Source: JAXMBN01 sp046349875 (GTDB lineage Bacteria; Planctomycetota; Planctomycetia; Pirellulales; Pirellulaceae). From it: a DNA stretch of 36,904 bases. Below, in pieces: positions 10,501 through 18,799 of this stretch. The DNA is taken from the NCBI GenBank assembly GCA_046349875.1, contig JAXMBN010000049.1:1-36904 (forward strand). Direction: 5' to 3'. The notes below the pieces were generated by a model. The model was given only the letters and a program-made list of their open reading frames with translations. It was not told the DNA's origin and ran no database searches. The translations under genes and the position numbers were made by a program. How positions within the stretch are numbered: position 1 is the stretch's first letter; each line of letters opens with the position of its first letter.

Positions 10501-10785
10501 AAAGAAATGGTCGATCGATTCGGCGAGCCACCGATCGTTGTTCGTCGGCTTCTGGAAGTGGCCGAGTTGCGAATCGATGCGGCCCTTTGGCTGATCAAAT
10601 ATGTGGGAATCGACGAGAATTTCTTAGTAGTTCACTATGCGGATCGGACTCGCATCGAACAACTTGCGCGACAACACCGTGGAAAACTCAAGGTATTGGA
10701 TCGCCAACAAGCTTATTGGCCTATCCCTGAATTCGATCCAGACTACTTGGCCGAACTCCAGTCTCTCTTGCAACCGAAACAGTGA
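7518..10785 (+). CDS. mfd: Transcription-repair coupling factor Mfd, N-terminal part frame-broken
   Basis: Mfd uses ATP to push stalled RNA polymerase off DNA and recruits UvrA. From about 8140 the frame is clean: the end of the UvrB-like module (PLRIEWFDDEIESIR), the RNA-polymerase-interacting domain near 8800-9000 (REGDLIVHLSHGIGVYRG), the translocase with Walker A GDVGFGKT at 9268-9291, DEEQ at 9571-9582, LSATPIPRTLHMSLLG, and the second RecA lobe (STTIIESGLDIP, then HQLRGRVGR), and the C-terminal TRCF domain. Upstream, homologous pieces sit in all three frames: a start at 7518 (DALWQLPLFRKQ), then RPLVAAAA...QLVIVP, LLDAEAVARDLEF, ESLLQQKVLRRLQ, SGYHSTT, VADPGG and SVRGGILDIF. At least six indels are needed. 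Corrected length is about 1,090 residues, normal for Mfd. Confidence 0.92.
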
Positions 10786-10849
10786 TTTCCTAATTTTGTG
10801 GCTGGCCTCGAGACGTCTTAGGTTCTCGCATTAGCAAGCTAATCCTTTC

Positions 10850-12256
10850 ATGAAGGATCGAAATGCGAATGTGGGAAGGCACGCCACAGCCATGAAGGCT
10901 GTGTATCTATGGATGGAAATCATGTTGTATCGCCGCAATTCCGGTTGGATGAACCATTGGGAAATCGCAGGTTGGCACCTTGCCCTATGCATGGTCTCGT
11001 CCTCGCTTTGCCAGGCTCAGTTTCGCGCGCCGAATTCCAATCCCAATTCGACTCCGATCATGGATCGAAAGCTGGATGCCGATGGCGTTCCCATGGCGAT
11101 TGGTAATGAAGTATTTGGAGCTCAAAGTAGCCTCACGCCGGCAGCGATCCCAACGCCCGTTCCCACACAACCCCCCTCTGGGCAGCCAACTCGATTTGCA
11201 GATGTAAGATTTGATGCGGCCATTCCGGCACCACAACCTGCCGCCCCTGTTGCCAATGAAAAGTCCTTTACAGCTGGACGGCTTATCGCCATCGTAGGCG
11301 AAGAACCTGTGTTGGAAGGCGACATCCTCCCGATGGTCGACCCATTGTTGGCCAAGAACGGAGTCCCTAGAGAACAATGGGATGCCTACCGCGAAAAGCT
11401 GTTGCGTCCAGCCTTGGTCGAGTACATCAACAACCGTTGCCTAGCTCAAAAATTCATGCACGACATGGTCGGCTCCAAACCACCCAAGGAATATATTGAG
11501 GCTCGCAAAAAGATCGATCCTCGGATCGCCCAAAGCTTTCACGAAAAGATGATTCCGAAGCTCATGACCGATTACGATGCCTCGTCCGATGTGGAACTCG
11601 ATCAGAAGCTTCGCGAGATCGGGACCTCGATTGGAGCGCAGCGAGCAAGCTTCCGCGATTCGATCATGGCACAACAAGCCATCGAAAAGAACGTCCCCCG
11701 CAAGAAAGATCCTACACTCAACGATCTTCGAAGTTACTACGAAGATCATGCCGACCAATGGCAAAAACCAGCACGAGCAAAGTGGCGGCAACTCACCGTT
11801 CGCTTCAAGAATCATCCCACCAAACAAGCCGCTCATGAAAAGATCGCCAATCTCGGGAATGAAATCATCTTTGGTGGCGTTCCGTTCGAAGCGGTCGCTC
11901 GCAAAATGTCGGAAGGCTACAACACCAGCCAAGGTGGAATGAATGATTGGGTCAATCAAGGATCGTTACGGTCGCAAGCCATCGATGCCCAGATCTTTAG
12001 CCTGCCACTGCGACGTTTGAGCGATATCGTGGAAGATGAAGAAGGGTATCACATTCTCGAGGTTCTCGAGCGTGATCCTGCTCGCGTCGTTCCCTTCGAA
12101 GAGGTTCAAACCGAGATCCGTCAAAAGGTTCAAGACGACTATAAGTCGAGCGCTCTCAAAGAGTTCATCGTAAAGACGAGAACGCAAACGCACATTTGGA
12201 CGCGTTGGCCGGAAGACATCGCAGGTTCGCATGCGTTGTCTGAAATCTCGCCCTAG
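10850..12256 (+). CDS. Exported parvulin-type peptidyl-prolyl isomerase (SurA/PpiC-like)
   Basis: A periplasmic or cell-surface foldase of up to 468 residues. A hydrophobic segment (GWHLALCMVSSSLCQA) acts as signal peptide or anchor, followed by a long low-complexity Pro/Ala/Gln linker (about residues 55-135), a SurA-like N-terminal helical domain (IAIVGEEPVLEGDILP through PALVEYINNRCLAQK) and one PpiC rotamase domain, seen as KPARAKWRQLTVRF, AVARKMSEGYNTSQGG and LSDIVEDEEGYHILEV. The start is uncertain: several ATGs (10850, 10892, 10913, 10949) precede the hydrophobic segment and only 10892 has a GGGAAGG within reach. It follows mfd by 64 bp and faces the MsrAB gene. Confidence 0.85.
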   Translation: MKDRNANVGRHATAMKAVYLWMEIMLYRRNSGWMNHWEIAGWHLALCMVSSSLCQAQFRAPNSNPNSTPIMDRKLDADGVPMAIGNEVFGAQSSLTPAAIPTPVPTQPPSGQPTRFADVRFDAAIPAPQPAAPVANEKSFTAGRLIAIVGEEPVLEGDILPMVDPLLAKNGVPREQWDAYREKLLRPALVEYINNRCLAQKFMHDMVGSKPPKEYIEARKKIDPRIAQSFHEKMIPKLMTDYDASSDVELDQKLREIGTSIGAQRASFRDSIMAQQAIEKNVPRKKDPTLNDLRSYYEDHADQWQKPARAKWRQLTVRFKNHPTKQAAHEKIANLGNEIIFGGVPFEAVARKMSEGYNTSQGGMNDWVNQGSLRSQAIDAQIFSLPLRRLSDIVEDEEGYHILEVLERDPARVVPFEEVQTEIRQKVQDDYKSSALKEFIVKTRTQTHIWTRWPEDIAGSHALSEISP

Positions 12257-12281
12257 TCCTTAGGTGTTCATACCGGCGCGG

Positions 12282-13463
12282 CTAACGCTGCGACTTTCGC
12301 TCCAATCGATCAGCGATTTCGGGATACCCCGATTCGCGAAGCTTCTCGAGTGGTATGAATCGCAATGCCGCCGAATTGATGCAGAACCGAAGGCCACCTC
12401 GATCTACCGGGCCATCGGTGAATACGTGTCCCAAGTGGGAATCGGCATAACGCGATCGCACTTCAACGCGCAACACGCCTTCGGTGTTGTCTTCATGGAC
12501 CGTCAAGAAATGCGGATCGATCGGTCGAACAAACGAAGGCCATCCCGTCCCCGACTCAAACTTGTCGAAGGACGCAAACAAAGGTTCACCCGACACGATA
12601 TCGACATAGATTCCTGCTTCATGGTGATCCCAAAATTCGTTGCGAAATGCAGGTTCCGTTTCCGCGCTTTGAGTAATACGAAAAGAATTTCGCGACAACT
12701 TTTTCTTTAATTGTTCTTGTTCAGGTTTCTTGTAGTCCTGCCATTTTTCATAGAGCGGATCTTTGGCTTGGGAAGGATCGCCCTTCACACCTTGACGCTC
12801 CATTCCAGCTGGCGCTTTAACAAGATCGCTCGACTCGGGAAACGCACCTGTCAACTCCAATCGATTGGCCCGTTCGCCCCACATCTTGCGCACATAGTCA
12901 TCGCGACCGCATCGCTGGCGATAGACACCATAGGCCACCGCATTGAGCGTATGGTAATTCTGATGGTAGCCTTCCGCGGGGAAGAAATCGGTTCGGTCTA
13001 AGACGGGAATCGTTAGGGCACTCTTCAGCACCTTCATATCATCAATCGCTTCGATAACACGCTTGGCATCCTGCCGTTCTTCATCATTCTCTACATAGAT
13101 GGCAGGACTATATCCCTTTCCACGATCGATGAAAGCACCACCTTTATCAACCGGATCAATGTGCTTCAAAAAGTATTCGAGCAATCCAGCGTAGGTAACG
13201 CGAGAAGCATCATAGGTTACCAGCACCGCTTCGCGATGCCCCTTGATGGCATAGTTTTTGTAAGTGGGCTGATTGGATTTACCACCGGTGTATCCCGAAA
13301 CAACATCGATCACACCCGGTGCTCGTTCCATATCGGATTCGACACACCAAAAACAACCGCCGGCAAAAACCGCGGTCTTAGGCATCGGTTTCCGATCGCC
13401 TTGACCTAGAGCAACCGACGCAATCCAACCCATCCATAACAACGTCAATGACAAGCAGCGCAC
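12282..13463 (-). CDS. msrAB: Exported MsrA-MsrB fusion, peptide methionine sulfoxide reductase
   Basis: A 393-residue bifunctional repair enzyme with an N-terminal signal peptide (SLTLLWMGWIASVALG). MsrA comes first, with the catalytic GGCFWC motif, the GYTGG segment and FFPAEGYHQNY; it reduces the S-epimer of methionine sulfoxide. After a linker of about 80 residues comes MsrB, with ESGTGWPSF, GHVFTDGP and the catalytic RFCINSAALRF, acting on the R-epimer. The two CxxC pairs that bind zinc in many MsrB proteins are absent (IVSGEPLF instead), as in zinc-free forms. The export signal places repair outside the cytoplasm. Start is a GTG at 13463, with no strong ribosome site. It faces the parvulin gene with 25 bp between stops. 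Confidence 0.93.
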   Translation of the reverse strand: MRCLSLTLLWMGWIASVALGQGDRKPMPKTAVFAGGCFWCVESDMERAPGVIDVVSGYTGGKSNQPTYKNYAIKGHREAVLVTYDASRVTYAGLLEYFLKHIDPVDKGGAFIDRGKGYSPAIYVENDEERQDAKRVIEAIDDMKVLKSALTIPVLDRTDFFPAEGYHQNYHTLNAVAYGVYRQRCGRDDYVRKMWGERANRLELTGAFPESSDLVKAPAGMERQGVKGDPSQAKDPLYEKWQDYKKPEQEQLKKKLSRNSFRITQSAETEPAFRNEFWDHHEAGIYVDIVSGEPLFASFDKFESGTGWPSFVRPIDPHFLTVHEDNTEGVLRVEVRSRYADSHLGHVFTDGPVDRGGLRFCINSAALRFIPLEKLRESGYPEIADRLERKSQR

Positions 13464-13513
13464 TGCATGTCGGGATGGATGAAGCCAGAAGGATCCATTG
13501 CATAACCGTCACC

Positions 13514-13936
13514 TCAACGTACGGAAGCGGAACCTCGACGAGTAAGGGCAGAAAGAAATGCCAAGCACCATCCTACGATCATCAACATCCCACCGGAAGG
13601 GACGATCGCCCAATGCCCCAATTTTTGAAAAAACACAATGCTGTAAATCCCGCCGGAAAACAGCAAAACACCCAAAAACATGAGCCAAGCAGACCATCGT
13701 AGGACTCGATTTTGCGATGCCCATGGGGCAAGGCCTATGGCCAAAATGGCTAACGCGTGAAACATCTGATAGCGAACAGCTGTCTCGCAATCGTGTACGC
13801 GTTTGACGATCAACGCTTCCTCTAACCCTTGCTTGGTCAAGTAGTCCGTCAACCCGTGCGCTCCCATCGCACCCACACCCACAGCGATGGCACCCAACAT
13901 GCACGCCACCATCACCAACGTTCGCGAACCGATCAT
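13514..13936 (-). CDS. DUF423 family membrane protein
   Basis: 140 residues with four hydrophobic spans. It has the family landmarks GAMGAHGL after the first span, RYQMFHALAIL, and LLFSGGIYS in the third span. The molecular function of DUF423 is unknown. ATG at 13936 is preceded by AAGGAAG eight bases upstream, which rules out the longer in-frame form. It follows mqnC on the same strand with a gap of about 160 bp and stands 50 bp ahead of msrAB. Confidence 0.88.
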   Translation of the reverse strand: MIGSRTLVMVACMLGAIAVGVGAMGAHGLTDYLTKQGLEEALIVKRVHDCETAVRYQMFHALAILAIGLAPWASQNRVLRWSAWLMFLGVLLFSGGIYSIVFFQKLGHWAIVPSGGMLMIVGWCLAFLSALTRRGSASVR

Positions 13937-14095
13937 GGCATCGTCTTCCTTAGAGGATCGTTGCCATACCGATCGGATACCCAACAGGCTTCCAGCGAGT
14001 CATCGATGATGGCTTGAACATAGTCTACACGACAGATCGTTCGCGCTGGAACCCACCTTGCTCTCAAGACTCTTCCAACCGCCAAGGAGAATCGA

Positions 14096-15229
14096 CTACG
14101 CTTGCAACACGACCATATCACCAACAGGTTTTTGGCGATTGGCTTGCACAGCGCGGTCTTCGAGTTCCTTCGGTACGAGTCGATAGAACACGTCACGTTG
14201 CCTTGGCTCGAAGCCTAATTCTTCGATAGCTTCCCGCATCTGATCTAACGTCAAGAAATGAACCGTCCCCGCTTCCGCTACGACGTTTTCTTCCAGCATC
14301 AATGATCCCATATCATTGGCGCCGTAGGTCAATGCTAACTGCCCAACTTTAAGTCCCTGCGTTACCCAACTGCTTTGAATGTTGGGCAAATTATCGAGAT
14401 AGAGTCTCGAAACGGCTTGGGTCTTCAAATACTCAAACGCACCCAGTTTGGCATAGTCCTTCATCTCGGTGTTGTCAGGCTGAAAGGTCCAACAGATGAA
14501 CGCAGTAAAGCCACCTGTTTCATCTTGCAGATCGCGGATACGTCGCAGGTGTTCCACTCGCTCTGGCAAAGTTTCCGCATGACCGAACATCATGGTGGCC
14601 GAACTCTTGCCTCCCAATTGATGCCAGACTCGCATGACATTGAGCCAATCGTCGGACAGAACTTTCCCACGTGTGATGGCCTTTCGTACGCGATCGACCA
14701 AGATCTCGGCACCACCTCCAGGGATACTCCCAAGTCCTGCCGCCTTCAGTTTCTCCAATACCTCTTTGATGGGAATGCCGTTCACCTTGGTGAAGTGGTG
14801 CAATTCCGGAGGACTGAATCCATGGATATTGACCGATGGAAAATGCGATTTGATGTCGGACAACATCTCTTCGTACCAGTCCAATTTGAAATGGGGATGA
14901 AGTCCCCCTTGCAACAAGATCTGATTACCACCGAGCTCCACAGTCTCGCGCACTTTGACGAGCAATTCTTCGCGCGAGAGCACATACCCTTCTGCACTTT
15001 TTGGCGATCGATAGAACGCACAGAAATCGCAAACTGCGGTGCAGATGTTGGTGTAGTTAATGTTGCGGTCGATATTGTAAGTGCGGTACGTTTCAGGGTG
15101 CATTCGACGCGACACTTCATCTGCAGCCGCACCGATTTCGGCAAGCCGATTGCTTTCAAGCAACGATAGAGCTTCCTCATCAGTGATTCGATCCCCGCGA
15201 ACGGCCTTATCCAATATCTTCTGAATCAT
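14096..15229 (-). CDS. mqnC: Cyclic dehypoxanthinyl futalosine synthase (radical SAM)
   Basis: MqnC cyclises dehypoxanthine futalosine by a radical reaction in the futalosine route to menaquinone. The protein of about 377 residues has the radical-SAM cysteine motif CTAVCDFC (CxxxCxxC), followed by AFYRSP, the QGGLHPHF segment, IHGFSPPEL, LGSIPGGGAEIL, and a C-terminal region with GANDMGSLMLEENVV, all typical of MqnC and distinguishing it from MqnE. The start at 15229 is supported by a 4-bp ATGA overlap with the end of mqnA, implying translational coupling. The other pathway genes (mqnB, mqnD) are not in the window. Confidence 0.94.
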   Translation of the reverse strand: MIQKILDKAVRGDRITDEEALSLLESNRLAEIGAAADEVSRRMHPETYRTYNIDRNINYTNICTAVCDFCAFYRSPKSAEGYVLSREELLVKVRETVELGGNQILLQGGLHPHFKLDWYEEMLSDIKSHFPSVNIHGFSPPELHHFTKVNGIPIKEVLEKLKAAGLGSIPGGGAEILVDRVRKAITRGKVLSDDWLNVMRVWHQLGGKSSATMMFGHAETLPERVEHLRRIRDLQDETGGFTAFICWTFQPDNTEMKDYAKLGAFEYLKTQAVSRLYLDNLPNIQSSWVTQGLKVGQLALTYGANDMGSLMLEENVVAEAGTVHFLTLDQMREAIEELGFEPRQRDVFYRLVPKELEDRAVQANRQKPVGDMVVLQA

Positions 15230-16065
15230 GCTGTCACCACACACGAATTGGGTACGACACGTCCGCTAGGAGCTAAACCGTGTTGCACTGCTTTCTCATA
15301 GAACAATTGAAGCCCGCGTTTCTCTTGGGTCCCCAAAAAGAATCGCAGATGATAAGTCAAATACCGATGGCATTGCTCGATGCTGATCCCATAGGCTTGG
15401 GCACTCTCGAGTGCAATCGACTGGGCGGCTGCTAAGCCTCGATCTCGAGCCGCCGACAACCGCCATTCCCAATCGGCCGAACAAGCACCTATTTTGGCCA
15501 CCCACATTGCAAATACGAAGGGGAGCCCCGTCCATCGAAACCATTCTTCGCCAAGATCCCACTCGTCTACGAATGTGGGAGGCGCCGTCCGCATCGCTCG
15601 ATCCCCAATGATGAGCAGCGCATCCGCTTCGACCGAATAAGGATCTCGATCGATGGGGAGCGGAACGCACCGCGGAGAGATTCCATGTTTTTCTGCGAGC
15701 AAAATTTTTCCGAGCGCTACACTCGTACGTGACCCTTCGTCCAATGCCAACGTTTGAACCTGCGATGGAGGAACCCGGAAAAGTATCTTTACACTCCAGA
15801 CAGGTCCGCAGCATGCTATACATGCATCCGAGATAACGCCGTAATCCCTTTCCTGAAAGTATTCGATGGAAGGAATCAAAGCGACGTCGAGTTCCCCTGA
15901 ACGAAGCTCGTCGGCCAGACGACTCGGAAGTGCCAAGGATAAATGATCGCCTTGGCCGAAATCGTCTTTGAGGCCATAGATCAGGGGCTTGGTATTCAAG
16001 TAAGAAACAGCACCTATCCGCAGTCCATGCGAGTTTGGTTCACTGCCAGGAATTGGATTCTTCAT
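15226..16065 (-). CDS. mqnA: Chorismate dehydratase
   Basis: MqnA converts chorismate to 3-enolpyruvylbenzoate, the entry to the futalosine menaquinone pathway. At 279 residues it has the usual length, and its periplasmic-binding-protein-like fold is marked by RIGAVSYLNTKPLIYGL at the start, then SGELDVALIPSIEYF, LDEGSRTSVAL, ADALLIIGDRAM and GLPFVFAMWVAK. Its last codons overlap the mqnC start by four bases. The gene order mqnA-mqnC on one transcript is sensible because both act early in the same pathway. A small possible gene ends 7 bp upstream of its ATG. Confidence 0.93.
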   Translation of the reverse strand: MKNPIPGSEPNSHGLRIGAVSYLNTKPLIYGLKDDFGQGDHLSLALPSRLADELRSGELDVALIPSIEYFQERDYGVISDACIACCGPVWSVKILFRVPPSQVQTLALDEGSRTSVALGKILLAEKHGISPRCVPLPIDRDPYSVEADALLIIGDRAMRTAPPTFVDEWDLGEEWFRWTGLPFVFAMWVAKIGACSADWEWRLSAARDRGLAAAQSIALESAQAYGISIEQCHRYLTYHLRFFLGTQEKRGLQLFYEKAVQHGLAPSGRVVPNSCVVTA

Positions 16066-16072
16066 AGTTTTA

Positions 16073-16219
16073 TCAATCTTCCGAAGGGCCAGTTCCTAGA
16101 CACACGGCTACCAAGGCCTCACCAAGCCGTTTCACATCATCCTCAAGCACCACGGCTTTCCATTGGATCGACGGCTTCCATTGCCCACCGTCGTCCACCC
16201 CGCCCTTCAAGTCCCCCAT
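16073..16219 (-). CDS. Possible 48-residue hypothetical protein ahead of mqnA
   Basis: A short open frame ending 7 bp before mqnA on the same strand. From the ATG at 16219 it gives 48 residues containing WKPSIQWKAVVLEDDVKRLG and ending in GTGPSED. The frame stays open to 16297. I recognise no family and see no clear ribosome site. Nearness to mqnA suggests co-transcription if it is real. The 275 bp between 16220 and the next gene at 16495 hold no other recognisable gene and should contain the divergent promoters. Confidence 0.3.
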   Translation of the reverse strand: MGDLKGGVDDGGQWKPSIQWKAVVLEDDVKRLGEALVAVCLGTGPSED

Positions 16220-16494
16220 TGTAAGGCGAATGCCCCATTTCATTAAGGGTGTTCTGCTGTCCGCTCTGACTCTAGGGTGTCCTAACCGCAAAAACATGGC
16301 CCATTTAACGCAACTCTTTGTAATCCGCCTTCCCTAAAGTGGGCCTATCCGTCCTAAAATGGAGGGCCCTGGTCGTTCACCATCCGTAGGGGAGACAACC
16401 TACGCGACCATTCCGGTAGGGCAAGATTCCGTGAAAGATCCGTCGCACCGGTCGATCATCGCCTGAGTCCTTCGTTCCTTAAGTCATTCCATTC

Positions 16495-17436
16495 ATGAAA
16501 ACGTTTCCGCTCCTAGCGATTGCCGTCCTCGGTCTTGCGTTGGCTTGGGCCGCTTCCATGCATTCACAAGACCGCGAGGCTCAAGTCCCATTGGTGCAAC
16601 CACCTTGGGAGAGGCGAACGGTATTGACCGACCATCAAATTACGGAGAGCAGCGGATTGGCTCGCTCGGTCGAACATCCATCGATGATATGGACGCACAA
16701 CGATTCAGGAGATGTGGCTCGCGCATTCTTAGTAGACCGTGAAGGAAAAACTCGCTCCATCCTCTCCCTTCCCATTCCGCGACCGATCGACTGGGAAGAC
16801 ATGACGAATTTCCAAGTCGCTGGCCACAGTTATCTGGCTTTTGGCGATATCGGTGGAAACGCGATGCAAAGAAAATCGCTCGTCATCACGGTGGTCGAAG
16901 AACCCAAACAACTTCCCGCAAACGGAGCCGTTCAAGACGCAAAACCAATCACCACGATCACCGTCAAGATCCCAAACAAGCTTACCGATTTTGAAAGCCT
17001 CGCCATGGCTGGCCCGAAGAGCTTTCTCTTGGTTGAGAAGCATATCCTTGGTGGTCGCGTGATGGAAATCCCGTTTGACTTACATGCATCAGAGCAATCC
17101 GTAGAAGCGCAAGTGATTGGAACGGTTTCCATTCCTCTCGCGACCTCCTGTGATGTTTCACCTGATTACTCGAAGCTCGCGATCGTTTCCTATCGTCATC
17201 TCTATGTCTATCAACGTGATCCATTAGACGATGGCTCGATGGCATCTTGGGAGAAAGCATTGCAACGCGAACCGGTAAAGATCGAATTGCCTAAGGTCAC
17301 CCAATGTGAAGCAGTAAGCTTCAATGAAGATGGATCTCGCATTCTCATTACTTCAGAACGAATCCCCACCCCACTCCTTGAGATTCCTTTTCCTTGGCCC
17401 GCATCCGTCGATGCATCCAAGGGAAGCCAGCCATAA
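16495..17436 (+). CDS. Exported beta-propeller-like protein
   Basis: 313 residues with a clear signal peptide (FPLLAIAVLGLALAWAASM). The body begins with the pattern ITESSGLARS...IWTHNDSGD...LVDREGKTRS, then PIDWEDMTNF and AFGDIGGNAMQRK, which I know from extracytoplasmic propeller proteins in which each blade reports a comparison of difference, direct wording, and energy use. No catalytic motif is visible. Later blades include KLTDFESLAMAGP and VTQCEAVSFNEDGSRILITS. Function unknown; binding or scaffolding outside the cytoplasm is likely. There is no strong ribosome site at the ATG. It is divergent from mqnA and 113 bp upstream of the FKBP gene. Confidence 0.6.
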   Translation: MKTFPLLAIAVLGLALAWAASMHSQDREAQVPLVQPPWERRTVLTDHQITESSGLARSVEHPSMIWTHNDSGDVARAFLVDREGKTRSILSLPIPRPIDWEDMTNFQVAGHSYLAFGDIGGNAMQRKSLVITVVEEPKQLPANGAVQDAKPITTITVKIPNKLTDFESLAMAGPKSFLLVEKHILGGRVMEIPFDLHASEQSVEAQVIGTVSIPLATSCDVSPDYSKLAIVSYRHLYVYQRDPLDDGSMASWEKALQREPVKIELPKVTQCEAVSFNEDGSRILITSERIPTPLLEIPFPWPASVDASKGSQP

Positions 17437-17549
17437 AGTTGAGCAACAAGCCAAGTCGTGACCTGTAATCCCTTTCAAATTATGGTTACGATGAATCCCT
17501 TACGAAACGTTCCCCTCAGCCCGTATCCCATTTGGATAGGAAAGATCCC

Positions 17550-18257
17550 ATGTTGAAATCTCGATCCTTGCTTTTGGCACTTTGTACATTGATGGGGGGC
17601 GTCTGTCTCCATGCTCAAGAAAACCTCAAGCCCGGCGATGCCGGCGGCAAGCCTAAGGACTCGGTAAGTTACCGCATTGGCTGGGATCTCGGACAAGATC
17701 TTCGCCGCAGTGGCTTTACCGCCGCAGATTTTACGAAGGATGATTTTTGGAGTGCCTTTTCCGATGCACTTGGCAACGGAAAGTGTCGATTGGATGACAA
17801 AGAAATGGAAGCGGCCGTCAAGTCTCTTCGCGAAAAGCTGACCGCTCGCGTTCAAGAATCTGCCAAGCGAAACCTAGATACCGCCAAGAAGTTTCTCGAT
17901 GAAAACAAGGCGAAAGAAGGCGTGATCGCTCTGCCAAGCGGACTCCAATACAAAGTCCTCAAGGCAGGTAGCGGCAAGCAACCAAGCCTAACAAGCACGG
18001 TCAAAGTTCACTACGAAGGTAAGCTCATCGATGGAACCGTTTTCGATAGCTCCATTCAACGCGGTATGCCTGCGGAATTTAATGTTCGCGGTGTCATCAT
18101 GGGCTGGACCGAAGCGATTCAACGCATGAAGGTTGGCGATAAGTGGCAATTGTTCATTCCACCCAACTTGGCCTATGGCGAACAGGGCACTCCCGATGGA
18201 AGCATCGCTCCTAATTCGCTGCTAACATTCGAAGTCGAACTACTCGACGTCAAATAA
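17550..18257 (+). CDS. Exported FKBP-type peptidyl-prolyl isomerase (FkpA/Mip type)
   Basis: 235 residues: a signal peptide (SLLLALCTLMGGVCLHAQ), an N-terminal helical dimerisation domain (SVSYRIGWDLGQDL to about residue 125, including a long charged helix), and a C-terminal FKBP domain with LPSGLQYKVLKAGSG, VKVHYEGKLIDGTVFDSS, VIMGWTEAIQRMKVGDKW and FIPPNLAYGEQG. This is the architecture of periplasmic foldases such as FkpA and Mip. The ATG at 17550 is chosen because AGGAAAG stands six bases upstream. A hairpin terminator follows about 95 bp after the stop. Confidence 0.93.
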   Translation: MLKSRSLLLALCTLMGGVCLHAQENLKPGDAGGKPKDSVSYRIGWDLGQDLRRSGFTAADFTKDDFWSAFSDALGNGKCRLDDKEMEAAVKSLREKLTARVQESAKRNLDTAKKFLDENKAKEGVIALPSGLQYKVLKAGSGKQPSLTSTVKVHYEGKLIDGTVFDSSIQRGMPAEFNVRGVIMGWTEAIQRMKVGDKWQLFIPPNLAYGEQGTPDGSIAPNSLLTFEVELLDVK

Positions 18258-18330
18258 TTGCAGCATCTCGGCAGTGCAGGGGAGTCCTCCTCGTCGACAA
18301 TCCTGCATGGCCGTTTTGCAAGACGGCATG

Positions 18331-18707
18331 TTATGCCGCTGGAACAAGGGAGCCCGCTTCGGCGGGCTTCAGTTTTCCTAGCTCCGCCAGTTTCGCTTCT
18401 ATTTTGGCGTTGAGCTCTTCGAGCCGAATCAGCACTTCATCTTGCCGCGCTTCTAGGCTCGTCAATAATTCGATGGCCGTTTGTGGCTGATCAATCTCTT
18501 CCACGGTGACAGCTTTCTCTAAGGCGACTCAACCACCCATTCGCATTTCGTCCACAACGAAGAACCGTATTGTGCTAGCACTGGATTCAGAGTGGTCCTA
18601 AGTTGCTCTTTCGGTTTCGTCCAAACGCTTACTCGTCCTTGACGATTGGCGTTGAAGGTCGCATCAGGAAGACCAGGCAAAACAGGAAAAGCAGCGATCT
18701 TGGGCAT
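18331..18707 (-). CDS. Small hypothetical protein with C-terminal coiled coil, one frame break
   Basis: Two protein-like pieces on the minus strand join into about 125 residues. The first, from ATG at 18707, contains FPVLPGLPDATFNANRQGR, then QLRTTLNPVLAQYGSSLW and KCEWVVE. The second, in the next frame after one missing base near 18533-18540, reads LEKAVTVEEIDQPQTAIELL, then a heptad-rich helix around DEVLIRLEELNAKIEAKLAE, and stops at 18331. I recognise no family. The coiled coil suggests oligomerisation. Its 3' end contains the hairpin that also serves as terminator for the facing FKBP gene. No strong ribosome site is seen. Confidence 0.5.
18351..18377 (+). terminator. Intrinsic terminator downstream of the FKBP gene
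   Basis: A perfect 7-bp stem AGCCCGC / GCGGGCT closed by a TTCG tetraloop (18351-18368), followed by TCAGTTTTCC. It is well placed to end the FKBP transcript about 95 bp after its stop. The same bases lie within the end of the small minus-strand gene. Confidence 0.65.
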
Positions 18708-18799
18708 TTTCAAAATGCTCTGGATTCCAAAAGCGAGGTTCGCTACCTTCCTCGCCATGGAGACGCCGAGTGAGCTTGTTATCCTTGCCTAAACGACCG

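Noticed and set aside
10974..10992. TGGCACCTTGCCCTATGC as a sigma-54 promoter
   Set aside because: The GG-to-GC spacing is 13 rather than 10 and it lies inside the signal-peptide coding region.
14375..15169. A 264-codon open frame on the plus strand opposite mqnC
   Set aside because: It is antisense to a well-conserved gene and its translation has no family character; codon bias of the real gene keeps the opposite frame open.
16298..16494. Possible riboswitch or RNA gene in the divergent gap
   Set aside because: No conserved core or strong hairpin was visible; treated as plain promoter region.
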